DNA from: a virus
Reading direction: 5' to 3' (one strand)
Virus record (IMG/VR): IMGVR_UViG_3300027917_000157
Location: 1 to 26,356 of that record
DNA length: 26,356 bases
Each line of letters starts with the position of its first letter. The stretch's first letter is position 1. Both the position numbers and the translations under genes were made by a program. A model generated the notes under the pieces. The model saw nothing but the letters and a program-made list of their open reading frames with translations, ran no database searches and was not told the DNA's origin. Below are positions 8,926 to 16,410 of the stretch, one piece after another.

Positions 8926-9091
8926 TTTGCTTTCTCTTTAGTTCCTGTTCTTCGATATACTGCTCAAGTAAGGTAACATAAATTTCCTTTTCCCATGGAA
9001 TCATATTTTCCAATTCAGTCAAAGAGTATTTATGATGCTGCATAAGAGCAAAGTTTACTTGATAATATGACATTATATTTTCATGGATCAT
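8918..9091 (-). CDS. small tail-assembly-chaperone-like protein, -1 frame partner of the gp26-like gene
   Basis: This short frame ends in TAA at 8918-8920. It can start at ATG 9091, which overlaps the gp26-like TGA as ATGA (57 residues, MIHENIMSYYQVNF...), or at ATG 9073 (51 residues, MSYYQVNF...). The core HHKYSLTELENMIPWEKEIY followed by a charged helix looks like small tail-chaperone partners in other phages. It lies in the -1 frame relative to the gp26-like gene and that frame stays open back to 9118, across a slippery run at 9100-9109. It may therefore be made by reinitiation, by frameshift as a fusion, or both. It is far shorter than T4 gp51, so I do not use that name. Confidence 0.7.
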   Translation of the reverse strand: MIHENIMSYYQVNFALMQHHKYSLTELENMIPWEKEIYVTLLEQYIEEQELKRKQNG

Positions 9092-9816
9092 CCCGAGGTG
9101 AAAAAATTTGATAAGCCCTCAATTGTGTACTTACTCTTTATCTCAGTTTTTGGATTAAATACCTCTACCTCATGAGTTAGTTCTGGCATTGTATCAAAAA
9201 ACTTCTGAATCATTTTAAAGTGCTTAGGGGAAAGGCTCTCGATGAACTGCATTAGTTCTTTATCTGTGCATTCATCGGCAGCCCATACTGTATCATCACT
9301 ATAAACAGTATCGATACATGATGCAATAATCTCAAATGTATCTTCAACTCCAACTTCATTTTCAGATAGATTAAAGTTATTCTTTAAGAATTGTGAAAGA
9401 GATGGATATCTCATTCTTAATGTTAGAGTGTCGTCTAGTTTTATATCTTTACTGTGTTCTGGGTTGGGCTTAAATTTAATATCATCGATATTAATTTCTA
9501 CCTTTACTTTCGTCTCATTATCATCTGGGCAAACAATCATTACTTCTATAATTTCCCCAATAGATCTTGCACGAAGATTTAAAAACAAATATTCAATATC
9601 AAAAGATGATAATTGCTCTACCTTAACTCCTCGGGTAATAATGCAATTTTTAATAACAGTTTTAATTGCATTCGTAATCTGTTCGGGATCTTCACTTTGT
9701 TGTGCAATGATTAGAAGTTTTTCTTCTTTAACTAGGAATGGTCTATATGTTATCTTTTTTTCAGTAGATGGTAAAATCAACTCATATGTTGGAGTTGCAA
9801 TTTTTGGTAATGGCAT
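9088..9816 (-). CDS. gp26: baseplate hub assembly protein, gp26-like
   Basis: This 242-residue protein fits the T4 baseplate-hub gp26 family: it begins MPLPKIATPTYELILPST and includes the YRPFLVKEEKLLIIA block, a helical section with NAIKTVIKNCI, and a DxxYLFLNLRARSIGE motif at about residues 75-90. Proteins of this type also resemble tail assembly chaperones. It is the first gene of the minus-strand tail operon, with a late-type promoter motif 23 bases before the ATG. The end, TCA AAT TTT TTC, contains two overlapping canonical -1 slippery heptamers just before the stop, so part of the product may continue into the small downstream frame as a fusion of about 299 residues. Confidence 0.85.
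   Translation of the reverse strand: MPLPKIATPTYELILPSTEKKITYRPFLVKEEKLLIIAQQSEDPEQITNAIKTVIKNCIITRGVKVEQLSSFDIEYLFLNLRARSIGEIIEVMIVCPDDNETKVKVEINIDDIKFKPNPEHSKDIKLDDTLTLRMRYPSLSQFLKNNFNLSENEVGVEDTFEIIASCIDTVYSDDTVWAADECTDKELMQFIESLSPKHFKMIQKFFDTMPELTHEVEVFNPKTEIKSKYTIEGLSNFFTSG
9100..9109 (-). promoter_or_regulatory. candidate -1 ribosomal frameshift site
   Basis: On the minus strand the sequence is AAATTTTTTC. In the gp26-like frame it reads A AAT TTT TTC, so it holds two overlapping X XXY YYZ heptamers (AAATTTT and TTTTTTC). A -1 slip on the first gives 238 gp26-like residues, then FHLGMIHENI and the 51-residue small ORF. This is seen directly; use of the site is inference from the known frameshift between the two chaperone genes before the tape measure in many tailed phages. 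Confidence 0.55.
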
Positions 9817-9838
9817 GTATTAAGTATTATAATGGAAT

Positions 9839-9846
9839 TATTTATG
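9839..9846 (-). promoter_or_regulatory. T4-like late promoter motif for the tail operon
   Basis: The minus strand reads CATAAATA, matching the T4 late -10 element (N/T)ATAAATA used by the gp55-type late sigma factor. It lies 23 bases before the gp26-like ATG, a plausible leader length, and is the only such motif I see ahead of the roughly 9.8-kb minus-strand tail operon. Confidence 0.5.
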
Positions 9847-9875
9847 TGACATTATTGGATCTGGCACACTCTCCC

Positions 9876-9903
9876 TTCACGGTGGGGGTAGATATGCTAT
9901 AAT
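9876..9903 (+). promoter_or_regulatory. sigma70-type early promoter before the exoribonuclease and glycan genes
   Basis: TTCACG at 9876-9881 (four of six matches to TTGACA), a 16-base spacer, and a perfect TATAAT at 9898-9903 preceded by TG (TGCTATAAT, extended -10). Transcription would start about 9910, 17 bases before the ATG at 9927. It faces away from the late promoter of the tail operon, so this interval is a divergent early/late control region. Confidence 0.6.
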
Positions 9904-9926
9904 GAGAAATTAGTTAAATTGTATTT

Positions 9927-10397
9927 ATGAAAACATTCTATCTAGATACTGAATTTAATGGCTTCCTAGGGAGGATGATCTCTATGGCTTTAGTGTCTGA
10001 TAATTTGGATATAGAATTTTATGAAGTTCTTTTTCCTAATACTTATTGTAATCCTAACGGAGGGATTCCTCTTGATCCTTGGGTTAAAAAGAATGTAATT
10101 CCGATTTTAAATAAGGACCCAATTACAGTATCAGAGTTCCAATTCAAACTTGAAAAGTTTCTAATGAATAATGCCGAAGATGGCATAATTAGAATTGTTG
10201 CCGACTGGCCGGAAGATCTTACCCATTTCTGTAAAATGCTAATAACTGGCCCTGGTCATAGGATTTCTCTTCCAGAATTAGAGTTAGTTTATAAACCCAA
10301 TATTCATTATGATTCTAAAATTCCACATAATGCACTTGAGGATGCTCGGGCTATCGCTAGAACTATGGTTCTAAATAATTCAAAATATTACGATTAA
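9927..10397 (+). CDS. DEDDh-type 3'-5' exoribonuclease-like protein (Rv2179c-like)
   Basis: This 156-residue protein has the acidic exonuclease motifs of the DEDD superfamily: DTEF at residues 7-10 (D7, E9), D93 in VADWPED, and HNALEDA at 134-140 (H134, D139). The short length and the DTEFN...HNALEDA pattern fit the small 3'-5' exoribonuclease family found in actinobacteria and many phages. Two metal ions held by D7, E9, D93 and D139 would be expected to drive removal of nucleotides from RNA 3' ends. It is the first gene of the plus-strand block, followed after four bases by the lipoprotein gene. Substrate (RNA or DNA) cannot be told from sequence. Confidence 0.82.
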   Translation: MKTFYLDTEFNGFLGRMISMALVSDNLDIEFYEVLFPNTYCNPNGGIPLDPWVKKNVIPILNKDPITVSEFQFKLEKFLMNNAEDGIIRIVADWPEDLTHFCKMLITGPGHRISLPELELVYKPNIHYDSKIPHNALEDARAIARTMVLNNSKYYD

Positions 10398-10401
10398 ATT
10401 T

Positions 10402-11310
10402 ATGAAAAGTGTTGGTTTAATATTAGCTTTATCTATATTACTTTCCTCATGTGGAATTAATAAACCGAAAGAAGTAGAACATGAAGCGTTTATTATTAAT
10501 AAAAATGATACTTTAATTGACTGTAAGGGGAATTCCTTTAACGGGGGAACTCCTACTGAAATTAGAATTATATCTTCGTCTGAAAATAAAATATCTTCTG
10601 GTGTTATCCGAAATTGTAAAATTACAGGATCTATCAGATTTATTGGTCTAGGAAGAGTGGGTGAATCGAAAAGAGTTAGGGAGTCTTCTCTGAGTCTCGG
10701 TCATACTGAAAGAGCACAAGAAGAAGCACCCTCTTATTTTAGAATTGAAAATACTGATATCATCAGTAAAGGAAAGCCTGCAATTTATATGGGTCCAGGG
10801 ACAAATCATATTACAGTAGATAGTGTGAAGTTTACTGGGTACACAAACTCAATGGTCATTTATATGGATGCAGAAAGTGGGTATAATATTATTAAAAATT
10901 CTGAATTTGATGTAACTCCAAAGTACAATACAAGAGAAGTTATCGCAGTAGATGGATCCGCATATAATACTATTGTTTATAATAATTTCAAACAGTTAAA
11001 ATATGGTGGAATATATCTGTATAGAAACTGTGGTGAAGGTGGCACTATACGGCACCAATCTCCAAAACATAACACCATTGATGAAAATACCTTTAATATG
11101 GATGGAATGGGGTTAGGAGACGTAGCAATATGGCTGGGGTCTAGAGATGGAAATAGAAACTACTGTGACCATGATAAAGGATATAATTTTGGTAGCAGTG
11201 AAAATGACGGAGACTTTGCAAATTATAATACAGTAAGTAAAAATAATTTCAGTATATTATCTAAAGCCATTAAAAACAACGGAAAAAATAACATAATTAA
11301 TTTAATATAA
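10402..11310 (+). CDS. predicted lipoprotein with right-handed beta-helix fold
   Basis: This 302-residue protein begins with a bacterial lipoprotein signal: a charged MKS, a hydrophobic stretch, and the lipobox LSSC with C17 as the lipidated residue. The mature part has beta-helix rungs of the pectate-lyase/NosD type: repeated N-x-I-x-x-N/S-x-F units such as NTDIISKGKPAIYM, NIIKNSEFDV, NTIVYNNFKQ, NTIDENTFNM and NTVSKNNFSI. Such folds commonly bind or cleave polysaccharides. It is followed after one base by three glycan-related genes, so a surface-polysaccharide role is likely. A lipid anchor implies action in the infected cell's envelope rather than in the virion. No catalytic site can be assigned. 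Confidence 0.78.
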   Translation: MKSVGLILALSILLSSCGINKPKEVEHEAFIINKNDTLIDCKGNSFNGGTPTEIRIISSSENKISSGVIRNCKITGSIRFIGLGRVGESKRVRESSLSLGHTERAQEEAPSYFRIENTDIISKGKPAIYMGPGTNHITVDSVKFTGYTNSMVIYMDAESGYNIIKNSEFDVTPKYNTREVIAVDGSAYNTIVYNNFKQLKYGGIYLYRNCGEGGTIRHQSPKHNTIDENTFNMDGMGLGDVAIWLGSRDGNRNYCDHDKGYNFGSSENDGDFANYNTVSKNNFSILSKAIKNNGKNNIINLI

Positions 11311-11311
11311 A

Positions 11312-12316
11312 ATGATTTTTACCAATGAATGTATATCTGTGGGGGGAAGTATTCACCCACTTATGGTTCCTTCTGAGACATTGAAAGGACCAGCATTGAC
11401 TAATCCATCAGTGTATTTCGATAGGGCCACTGGTAAACTATTGGTTAATATACGAAACATCAATTATACCCTTTACCATTCTGAAAAGAAAAAATACGAG
11501 CACCCATGGGGACCATTAGTTTATATTCATCCTGAAAATGATCAGCACCTAAGAACCTGGAATATTTTATGTGAACTAGATGAAGATATGCGAATTATAA
11601 ACTATTCTCATATCGATACAACAGCTTTTCCTAATAAAGAATTATGGGAATTTGTTGGGTTAGAGGATTGCAGAATAGTTAGATGGGATGATAAACTGTT
11701 TTGCTGTGGTGTTAGACGAGACTTAGATACTGTAGGAACTGGGCGAATGGAACTATCCGAGATAGAAATTTGTGATAACTTTACGGTTACTGAAGTCAAT
11801 CAAATTAGAATGCCTATACCTAACGAAGGAGTAAAAGAGTCGTATTGTGAAAAAAATTGGATGCCTATTGAGTCTATGCCCTACCACTTTGTAAAGTGGA
11901 CAAATGGCACAGAAGTAGTTCGATATGATCCAATAACAAATACAACAGAAACTGTAACACTAAAAGAATGGAGAGATGGTCTTAATAATGCAGACTTAAG
12001 AGGGGGTAGTCAGGTTATAGAACTAAATGGATACCATGTGGCACTTGAGCATGAAACCTATCTATTTAAGAGTCCTGCTGGTCGAAAAGACGGCAAATAT
12101 CTCCATAGATTTATTGTTTGGGATAATTCTTGGAACATTGTAAAGGTATCTCAATTGTTTTCATTTATGGGAGCTGATGTTGAATTTGCAGTAGGACTGA
12201 CTGAATATAAAAATGACATATTAATGACATTTGGATTTCAAGATAACGCAGCATATTTACTTAAAGTTCCTAAACAGAACTTGATTAACTTTATATTTAA
12301 TGACTCTATCGTTTAA
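11312..12316 (+). CDS. GH130/GH43-like five-bladed beta-propeller glycosidase or phosphorylase
   Basis: This 334-residue protein has repeated propeller blades with motifs resembling GH130 phosphorylases and related GH32/43/68 folds: NPSVYFDRATGKLLVNIRN (31-49), GLEDCRIV with the acidic ED (116-123), EKNWMPIE (180-187) and RGGSQVIELNGYHVALEHE (230-248). Members often act on beta-mannosides or other oligosaccharides by phosphorolysis. Viral relatives sit beside glycosyltransferases, as here, and may be binding modules or transferase partners. The stop overlaps the GT11-like start by 17 bases. The fold is fairly secure; substrate and activity are unknown. Confidence 0.68.
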   Translation: MIFTNECISVGGSIHPLMVPSETLKGPALTNPSVYFDRATGKLLVNIRNINYTLYHSEKKKYEHPWGPLVYIHPENDQHLRTWNILCELDEDMRIINYSHIDTTAFPNKELWEFVGLEDCRIVRWDDKLFCCGVRRDLDTVGTGRMELSEIEICDNFTVTEVNQIRMPIPNEGVKESYCEKNWMPIESMPYHFVKWTNGTEVVRYDPITNTTETVTLKEWRDGLNNADLRGGSQVIELNGYHVALEHETYLFKSPAGRKDGKYLHRFIVWDNSWNIVKVSQLFSFMGADVEFAVGLTEYKNDILMTFGFQDNAAYLLKVPKQNLINFIFNDSIV

Positions 12317-13052
12317 TAACTTAGGAAATATGGGACGTTTGGGAAACCAAATGTTCCAATTTGCTGCTCTATATGGGATCAGTAGTAATATGAGATACCA
12401 GTTTATGGTTCCTAAGACTAACATTGAACTATACGATGAATTTGATATTCCTAATAGAATAGGTTTAAGTTCATTTAAAACTATTAGTCCTGAAAGTTTT
12501 GGGTTCGATAAAAAACTATTTGAAAGATGCTCACCATTATCAGATTTGTGTGGGTATTTTCAGACAGAAAAATACTTCTTAAATCAAAAAGAAAGTATTA
12601 AGTTATTTTATACATTCAAACCTTGGACTCAAAAAATTGCGAAGCATTATTTAGACAGTAAATTCAGAGAACAGGAAGTTATTTCAATTCATATTCGTAG
12701 GGGAGATTACCTCACAGATGATGGTTTTGTTAATTTATCTCTAACGTATTATGAGAACGCGTTAAAAATATTACCTGAACGAAATGTTTTAATTTTTAGT
12801 GACGACATAGAGTGGTGTAAGTTAAACTTTATAGGAGACAAGTTTACCTTTATAGATACTTCAAATCATTTCTTGGATTTATGTTTAATGAGTATGTGTC
12901 ATTATCACGTTATTGCCAATTCATCCTTTAGCTGGTGGGGGTCTTGGTTATCTACCAGCAAAAAAACAATTGCTCCCACACAATGGTTTGATAACCATTA
13001 TAAGTATTGGGATATTATAGACATTTACTGCCCTAATTGGAAGATATTATGA
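12300..13052 (+). CDS. GT11-family alpha-1,2-fucosyltransferase-like glycosyltransferase
   Basis: This 250-residue protein carries the GT11 signatures: GRLGNQMFQ at residues 12-20, the nucleotide-sugar binding HIRRGDY at 131-137, and DLCLMSMCHYHVIANSSFSWWGSWL spanning about 193-217. Family members transfer L-fucose from GDP-fucose, usually in alpha-1,2 linkage to galactose, on bacterial surface glycans. The length is typical or slightly short, with no gap in key motifs, so it looks active. ATG at 12300 places the GRLGNQ motif 11 residues in, as expected. It is translationally overlapped on both sides. The acceptor may be host LPS or a phage glycoprotein; the sequence does not decide. Confidence 0.9.
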   Translation: MTLSFNNLGNMGRLGNQMFQFAALYGISSNMRYQFMVPKTNIELYDEFDIPNRIGLSSFKTISPESFGFDKKLFERCSPLSDLCGYFQTEKYFLNQKESIKLFYTFKPWTQKIAKHYLDSKFREQEVISIHIRRGDYLTDDGFVNLSLTYYENALKILPERNVLIFSDDIEWCKLNFIGDKFTFIDTSNHFLDLCLMSMCHYHVIANSSFSWWGSWLSTSKKTIAPTQWFDNHYKYWDIIDIYCPNWKIL

Positions 13053-15253
13053 GTATATCACTTATCTGTGCTTGTAAAAATAGAATAGCACCACTAAAAG
13101 TATCATTAGCTTCTTGGTTATGTTTTCCTGAAATCAAGGAAATCATAATTGTAAACTGGAGTTCTGATAATGATAAAGAATTAAATGAACTTATTAAACT
13201 TAGTGGTCATATTAAGATTATTAATGTATTTGATGAGAAGTATTTTAATATACCACAACCATTAAATCTTGCTGCCAGTGTGGCAACTCAAGAATACATA
13301 TTAAAAATGGACTCAGATTATATTCTTAATCCATATTTTAACTTCTTTGACACCTACCCAATAGATGACAATACATTTATTTGCGGTCAACCTGATGTAA
13401 AAAATTACGAAACTCTTCATCCTATTACTGGAAGCCCTGTAATTGATATTACTAAGCTTTCTTTATATGAAGCTAAAGAATATATTAATTCAATTAGTTC
13501 CTACTTCAAATATCTACGAGGTCTTCTTTTCGTTAAAAGAGACAACTTTATTAAAGTTGGAGGGTATAATGAAAATCTAGGAAGATACTATGCATTTGAA
13601 GATGATGAATTATCAATGCGCCTAGAGCTTTTGGGGTTAACGAAAGTTAATATAAAATATGATCACTCTATGATTCATATTCCTCATCAAGATATTAAAA
13701 GAATTGAAAACTTTGAGGGATATGATACAGAAGACCAGAAAAAATATCTAGAGACTGTTAATACTAACGAAGAAAAGTGGGATTTAGAATACTTTTTTGC
13801 ACAGGAGCATATTCAAAATAATAAAAAAGAATATGAATTTCCTACTGAATATTACTCTCAGCCTAAGTATTCTTGGAATATTACTAAAGTTGAAGATCAG
13901 ATTTACTATGCAAAAAAACAAAATATAAGTAAACTGTCTGGGTTTCCAAAAGTAACTTGCATATCTTTATCTGAAAGTAAAACAAGAAGAGATAATATAA
14001 TTGCACAGTTCAAACAATATGATAGTAGTATTTCAGTAGACTTTCTAATATCTGAAAGATTTGATGAAACTCAATATTCTGTATCTGGAGAATATGTAGA
14101 TACATTGAATTCTGGAACCAAAGGATGTGCTATTTCACATATTCAAGCACTTAAGAAATTTGTAGAATCTGATGAAGAGTACATGTTCGTATGTGAGGAT
14201 GACTTATCATTAAAGACAGTACAGTATTGGGATTTTGACTGGAAAACAATTGTAGAATCATTACCTAACGACTGGGATTGCATTCAACTTTTGACAATTA
14301 GAGACACGTTTAACGATTTTAATTTAAGAATGCGAGAGTGGAATGACTGGGGGGCTACTGCATATCTTATCAAAAAAGAGTATGCTAAAACTATTGTTAA
14401 CGAATATACTAGGGGGCAAGAATACATTCTAGAGCTACCTATAGCAGGACTAATGCCTCTTGTAGAAAATCTTCTTTTCTTATTAGGTAAAGTCTATACT
14501 ATTCCATTATTTGTTGAAGAAGTTAACTACGAATCTACATTTGTTGATAGAGATCACGATGTACAAAATGGATCTAAAAATAATCATGTTAGTGCTCATG
14601 ATATTGTACTAAATTACTGGAAAAATAAAGCAAGAAAAAAACCTCTCAGTTTTTCTGTTAAGACTGTGAAAAAAGAACCAGCTAAAAAAACAGAACTAGA
14701 AGAACTTTTAACAACGTATTGCTCAGATGTAGAAAATGCAACCTATAATTTTAATCTAGGATTGTATTATCAGAAAGAAAATCAGAATGCAGCAGCATTC
14801 TCATTCTTCTTAAGAACTGCAGAAAGATCTAATTTTGATCTGTTAACATATCAATCTTTGATTCTTGGATCTAACGTTTATGATTCCCAAGGAACCAGAG
14901 ATGGAACTGCTAAAGCTATCTTACAACAAGCAATGTGTTTACTTCCTGAAAGACCAGAAGCAAGATTCTTACTCAGTCAGTTTTCGGAAAAGCGTCAATG
15001 GTGGCAAGATTCATATATCTATGCCAAAGAAGCATTAGAGAAATGCAACTTTGATGTTTCACCTCTTGATGTTAATGTTGGATATCCTGGTAGAGATGGA
15101 CTACACTTTCAGCAAGCACTCGCAGCCTGGTGGTGGGGAAAAATTGAAGAATCATCAAAAATATTCAATTACATCTTAACATCATATCCAAATAGCATAT
15201 ATACCGAAAAGGTATTACATAACCTAAAATATATCAACAATTCTATTAATTAA
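13049..15253 (+). CDS. GT2-GT25-TPR multidomain glycosyltransferase
   Basis: The best start is ATG at 13049. It overlaps the GT11 stop as ATGA and has GGAAGA upstream; an in-frame TTG at 13037 is less likely. The 734-residue product has three parts. Residues 1-215 are GT2-like (SLICACKNR, DxD in MDSDY at 88-90, YAFEDDELSMRL near 183). Residues 300-510 are GT25-like (CISLSESKTRRDNI, GTKGCAISHIQALKKF, VCEDDLSL near 381), as in LPS galactosyltransferases. From about 555 the protein is helical with TPR-like repeats (NFNLGLYYQKENQNAAAF, SEKRQWWQDSYIYAKEAL, ILTSYPNS). One chain could add two sugars in sequence, with the TPR part binding an acceptor or partner. Substrates are unknown. Confidence 0.85.
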   Translation: MSISLICACKNRIAPLKVSLASWLCFPEIKEIIIVNWSSDNDKELNELIKLSGHIKIINVFDEKYFNIPQPLNLAASVATQEYILKMDSDYILNPYFNFFDTYPIDDNTFICGQPDVKNYETLHPITGSPVIDITKLSLYEAKEYINSISSYFKYLRGLLFVKRDNFIKVGGYNENLGRYYAFEDDELSMRLELLGLTKVNIKYDHSMIHIPHQDIKRIENFEGYDTEDQKKYLETVNTNEEKWDLEYFFAQEHIQNNKKEYEFPTEYYSQPKYSWNITKVEDQIYYAKKQNISKLSGFPKVTCISLSESKTRRDNIIAQFKQYDSSISVDFLISERFDETQYSVSGEYVDTLNSGTKGCAISHIQALKKFVESDEEYMFVCEDDLSLKTVQYWDFDWKTIVESLPNDWDCIQLLTIRDTFNDFNLRMREWNDWGATAYLIKKEYAKTIVNEYTRGQEYILELPIAGLMPLVENLLFLLGKVYTIPLFVEEVNYESTFVDRDHDVQNGSKNNHVSAHDIVLNYWKNKARKKPLSFSVKTVKKEPAKKTELEELLTTYCSDVENATYNFNLGLYYQKENQNAAAFSFFLRTAERSNFDLLTYQSLILGSNVYDSQGTRDGTAKAILQQAMCLLPERPEARFLLSQFSEKRQWWQDSYIYAKEALEKCNFDVSPLDVNVGYPGRDGLHFQQALAAWWWGKIEESSKIFNYILTSYPNSIYTEKVLHNLKYINNSIN

Positions 15254-15256
15254 ATT

Positions 15257-15514
15257 ATGTCTACACCATTTAAAGTCTATTCTACTCCTAGCTGCCCATA
15301 TTGCAAAAAGATTAAAACAGTTTTTCTGATGACAGGTCAGCCATTTATTGAGTATTATGTGGGAACTCATATTACAAAACAAGAGTTCTTTGCTCAATTT
15401 GGAGAAAATGCATCCGTCCCACAAATTACATACGGAGACAAATATATCGGAGGTTGTTCAGATACTATTGTCTTTCTTAAAGAAAATAATATGATAAATG
15501 GAAAAACCAACTAA
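15257..15514 (+). CDS. glutaredoxin
   Basis: This 85-residue protein has the active-site CPYC (C13, C16), the cis-proline ASVPQ and the glutathione-binding GGCSD near residues 65-69, all standard for a glutaredoxin. It would reduce disulfides using glutathione in the host cytoplasm; in T4-like phages such proteins feed electrons to ribonucleotide reductase. It starts three bases after the glycosyltransferase stop, but the product belongs to nucleotide metabolism rather than the glycan genes. The last 17 bases overlap the next small frame. Confidence 0.94.
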   Translation: MSTPFKVYSTPSCPYCKKIKTVFLMTGQPFIEYYVGTHITKQEFFAQFGENASVPQITYGDKYIGGCSDTIVFLKENNMINGKTN

Positions 15515-15668
15515 AAACGAAAGCACAAATAGAGCATTAGATCTATTCATTGCTGGTGGTATAAAAAAAGAAGAACCCAAAACTGTGGAAATTAAGATAG
15601 ATAAAACTATCAAAATATTTAAAAAGAAGATACGAATTCATCTTAATTTCTTCTATAACATCGAATGA
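15498..15668 (+). CDS. small basic protein of unknown function
   Basis: A 56-residue frame starts at ATG 15498 and ends at TGA 15666-15668, overlapping the end of the glutaredoxin gene by 17 bases. The product begins MEKPTKNESTNRALDLFIAGGIKK and has a lysine- and isoleucine-rich second half (EIKIDKTIKIFKKKIRIHL). I recognise no family. Overlap with the upstream gene, the same strand and filling of an otherwise empty 230-base gap support it as a real gene, but no motif confirms it. Confidence 0.5.
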   Translation: MEKPTKNESTNRALDLFIAGGIKKEEPKTVEIKIDKTIKIFKKKIRIHLNFFYNIE

Positions 15669-15703
15669 GTTACCAAACCAAAATTGGGTGGCTAGATATT
15701 GTC

Positions 15704-15711
15704 GATAAATA
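15704..15711 (+). promoter_or_regulatory. T4-like late promoter motif
   Basis: GATAAATA matches the T4 late -10 element NATAAATA and ends 30 bases before the ATG at 15742, in the 73-base gap ahead of the DUF6433-like gene. Confidence 0.5.
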
Positions 15712-15741
15712 AAAATATGAATTGCTTATTCTAATCTAACT

Positions 15742-16407
15742 ATGACTACAAAAACTAAATCAACTAGAGCAGTGACTCTATCAACCAAAACTCCCGTATC
15801 TCAAGATAATCTGACTACTCCTAAAAAAACTGTTGCTAAAAAGTCCCCTAGAGCTACCAATACGATTCAAACTTTACCAGCAAATCCATTTTGCTTTGAA
15901 ATTTTAACATTGGCTAATAATCAGAGAACTAATGCCAAAAAAGTTGAGATTCTTAAGAAATATGAACATCCGTCTATCAAAAGCGTCCTGATCTGGAATT
16001 TTGATGATAGTGTGGTGAGCGCCCTCCCCTACGGGGATGTCCCGTATGGGGGTCTAGACAAACATAGCAACCAAACTGGCACACTCTCTGGACAGATCCA
16101 GGATAAGGTTGCTAAGATGGAGGAAATCAGCTCAGGTTCGTTGGGGGTAGCATCAGAAACACTGCAAGATCGTACTTCTCTTCGCAGAGAGTATAAAAAA
16201 CTTTACAATTTTGTAAAGGGTGGCAATGATGCATTACCTTCTACTAGAAAGGAAATGATGTTCATTCAATTACTAGAAGGTCTTCACCCTCTTGAAGCTG
16301 AGATTTTGATTCTAACCAAAGATAAAAAGCTACAAACCAAATACAAATTGACTCAAGAAATTGTAAGTCAAGCTTATCCTGATATACAATGGGGAAATAG
16401 GAGCTAA
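15742..16407 (+). CDS. conserved T4-like phage protein, DUF6433-like
   Basis: This 221-residue protein has a basic, Thr/Lys-rich disordered N-terminus (1-45) and a conserved body I recognise from T4-like cyanophages: FEILTLANNQRTNAKKVEILKKY, LIWNFDDSVVSALPYGDVPY, YKKLYNFVKGGNDALPSTR, LEGLHPLEAEILILTKDKKLQTKYK and a C-terminal DIQWGNRS. The function of this family is not known to me. A late-type promoter just upstream suggests late expression and possibly a virion or packaging role, which is inference only. An internal near-palindrome at 16024-16053 encodes the PYGD/PYGG repeat. Confidence 0.75.
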   Translation: MTTKTKSTRAVTLSTKTPVSQDNLTTPKKTVAKKSPRATNTIQTLPANPFCFEILTLANNQRTNAKKVEILKKYEHPSIKSVLIWNFDDSVVSALPYGDVPYGGLDKHSNQTGTLSGQIQDKVAKMEEISSGSLGVASETLQDRTSLRREYKKLYNFVKGGNDALPSTRKEMMFIQLLEGLHPLEAEILILTKDKKLQTKYKLTQEIVSQAYPDIQWGNRS

Positions 16408-16410
16408 ACT

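Noticed and set aside
8918-9091. Naming the small ORF after T4 gp51
   Set aside because: T4 gp51 is several times longer and I see no matching motif; position alone is not enough.
9428-9823. Plus-strand 131-codon frame over the gp26-like gene
   Set aside because: Opposite-strand shadow; the minus-strand protein has family motifs and operon context.
9817-9926. tRNA gene in the divergent spacer or other intergenic gaps
   Set aside because: No cloverleaf or T-loop (GTTCGAATC-like) sequence found in any of the intergenic gaps I read.
16024-16053. GC-rich inverted repeat CCCCTACGGG...CCCGTATGGGG inside the DUF6433-like gene, possible terminator or attachment site
   Set aside because: It encodes the conserved PYGD/PYGG residues, has no T-run, and lies mid-gene; codon use of Pro-Tyr-Gly repeats explains it.
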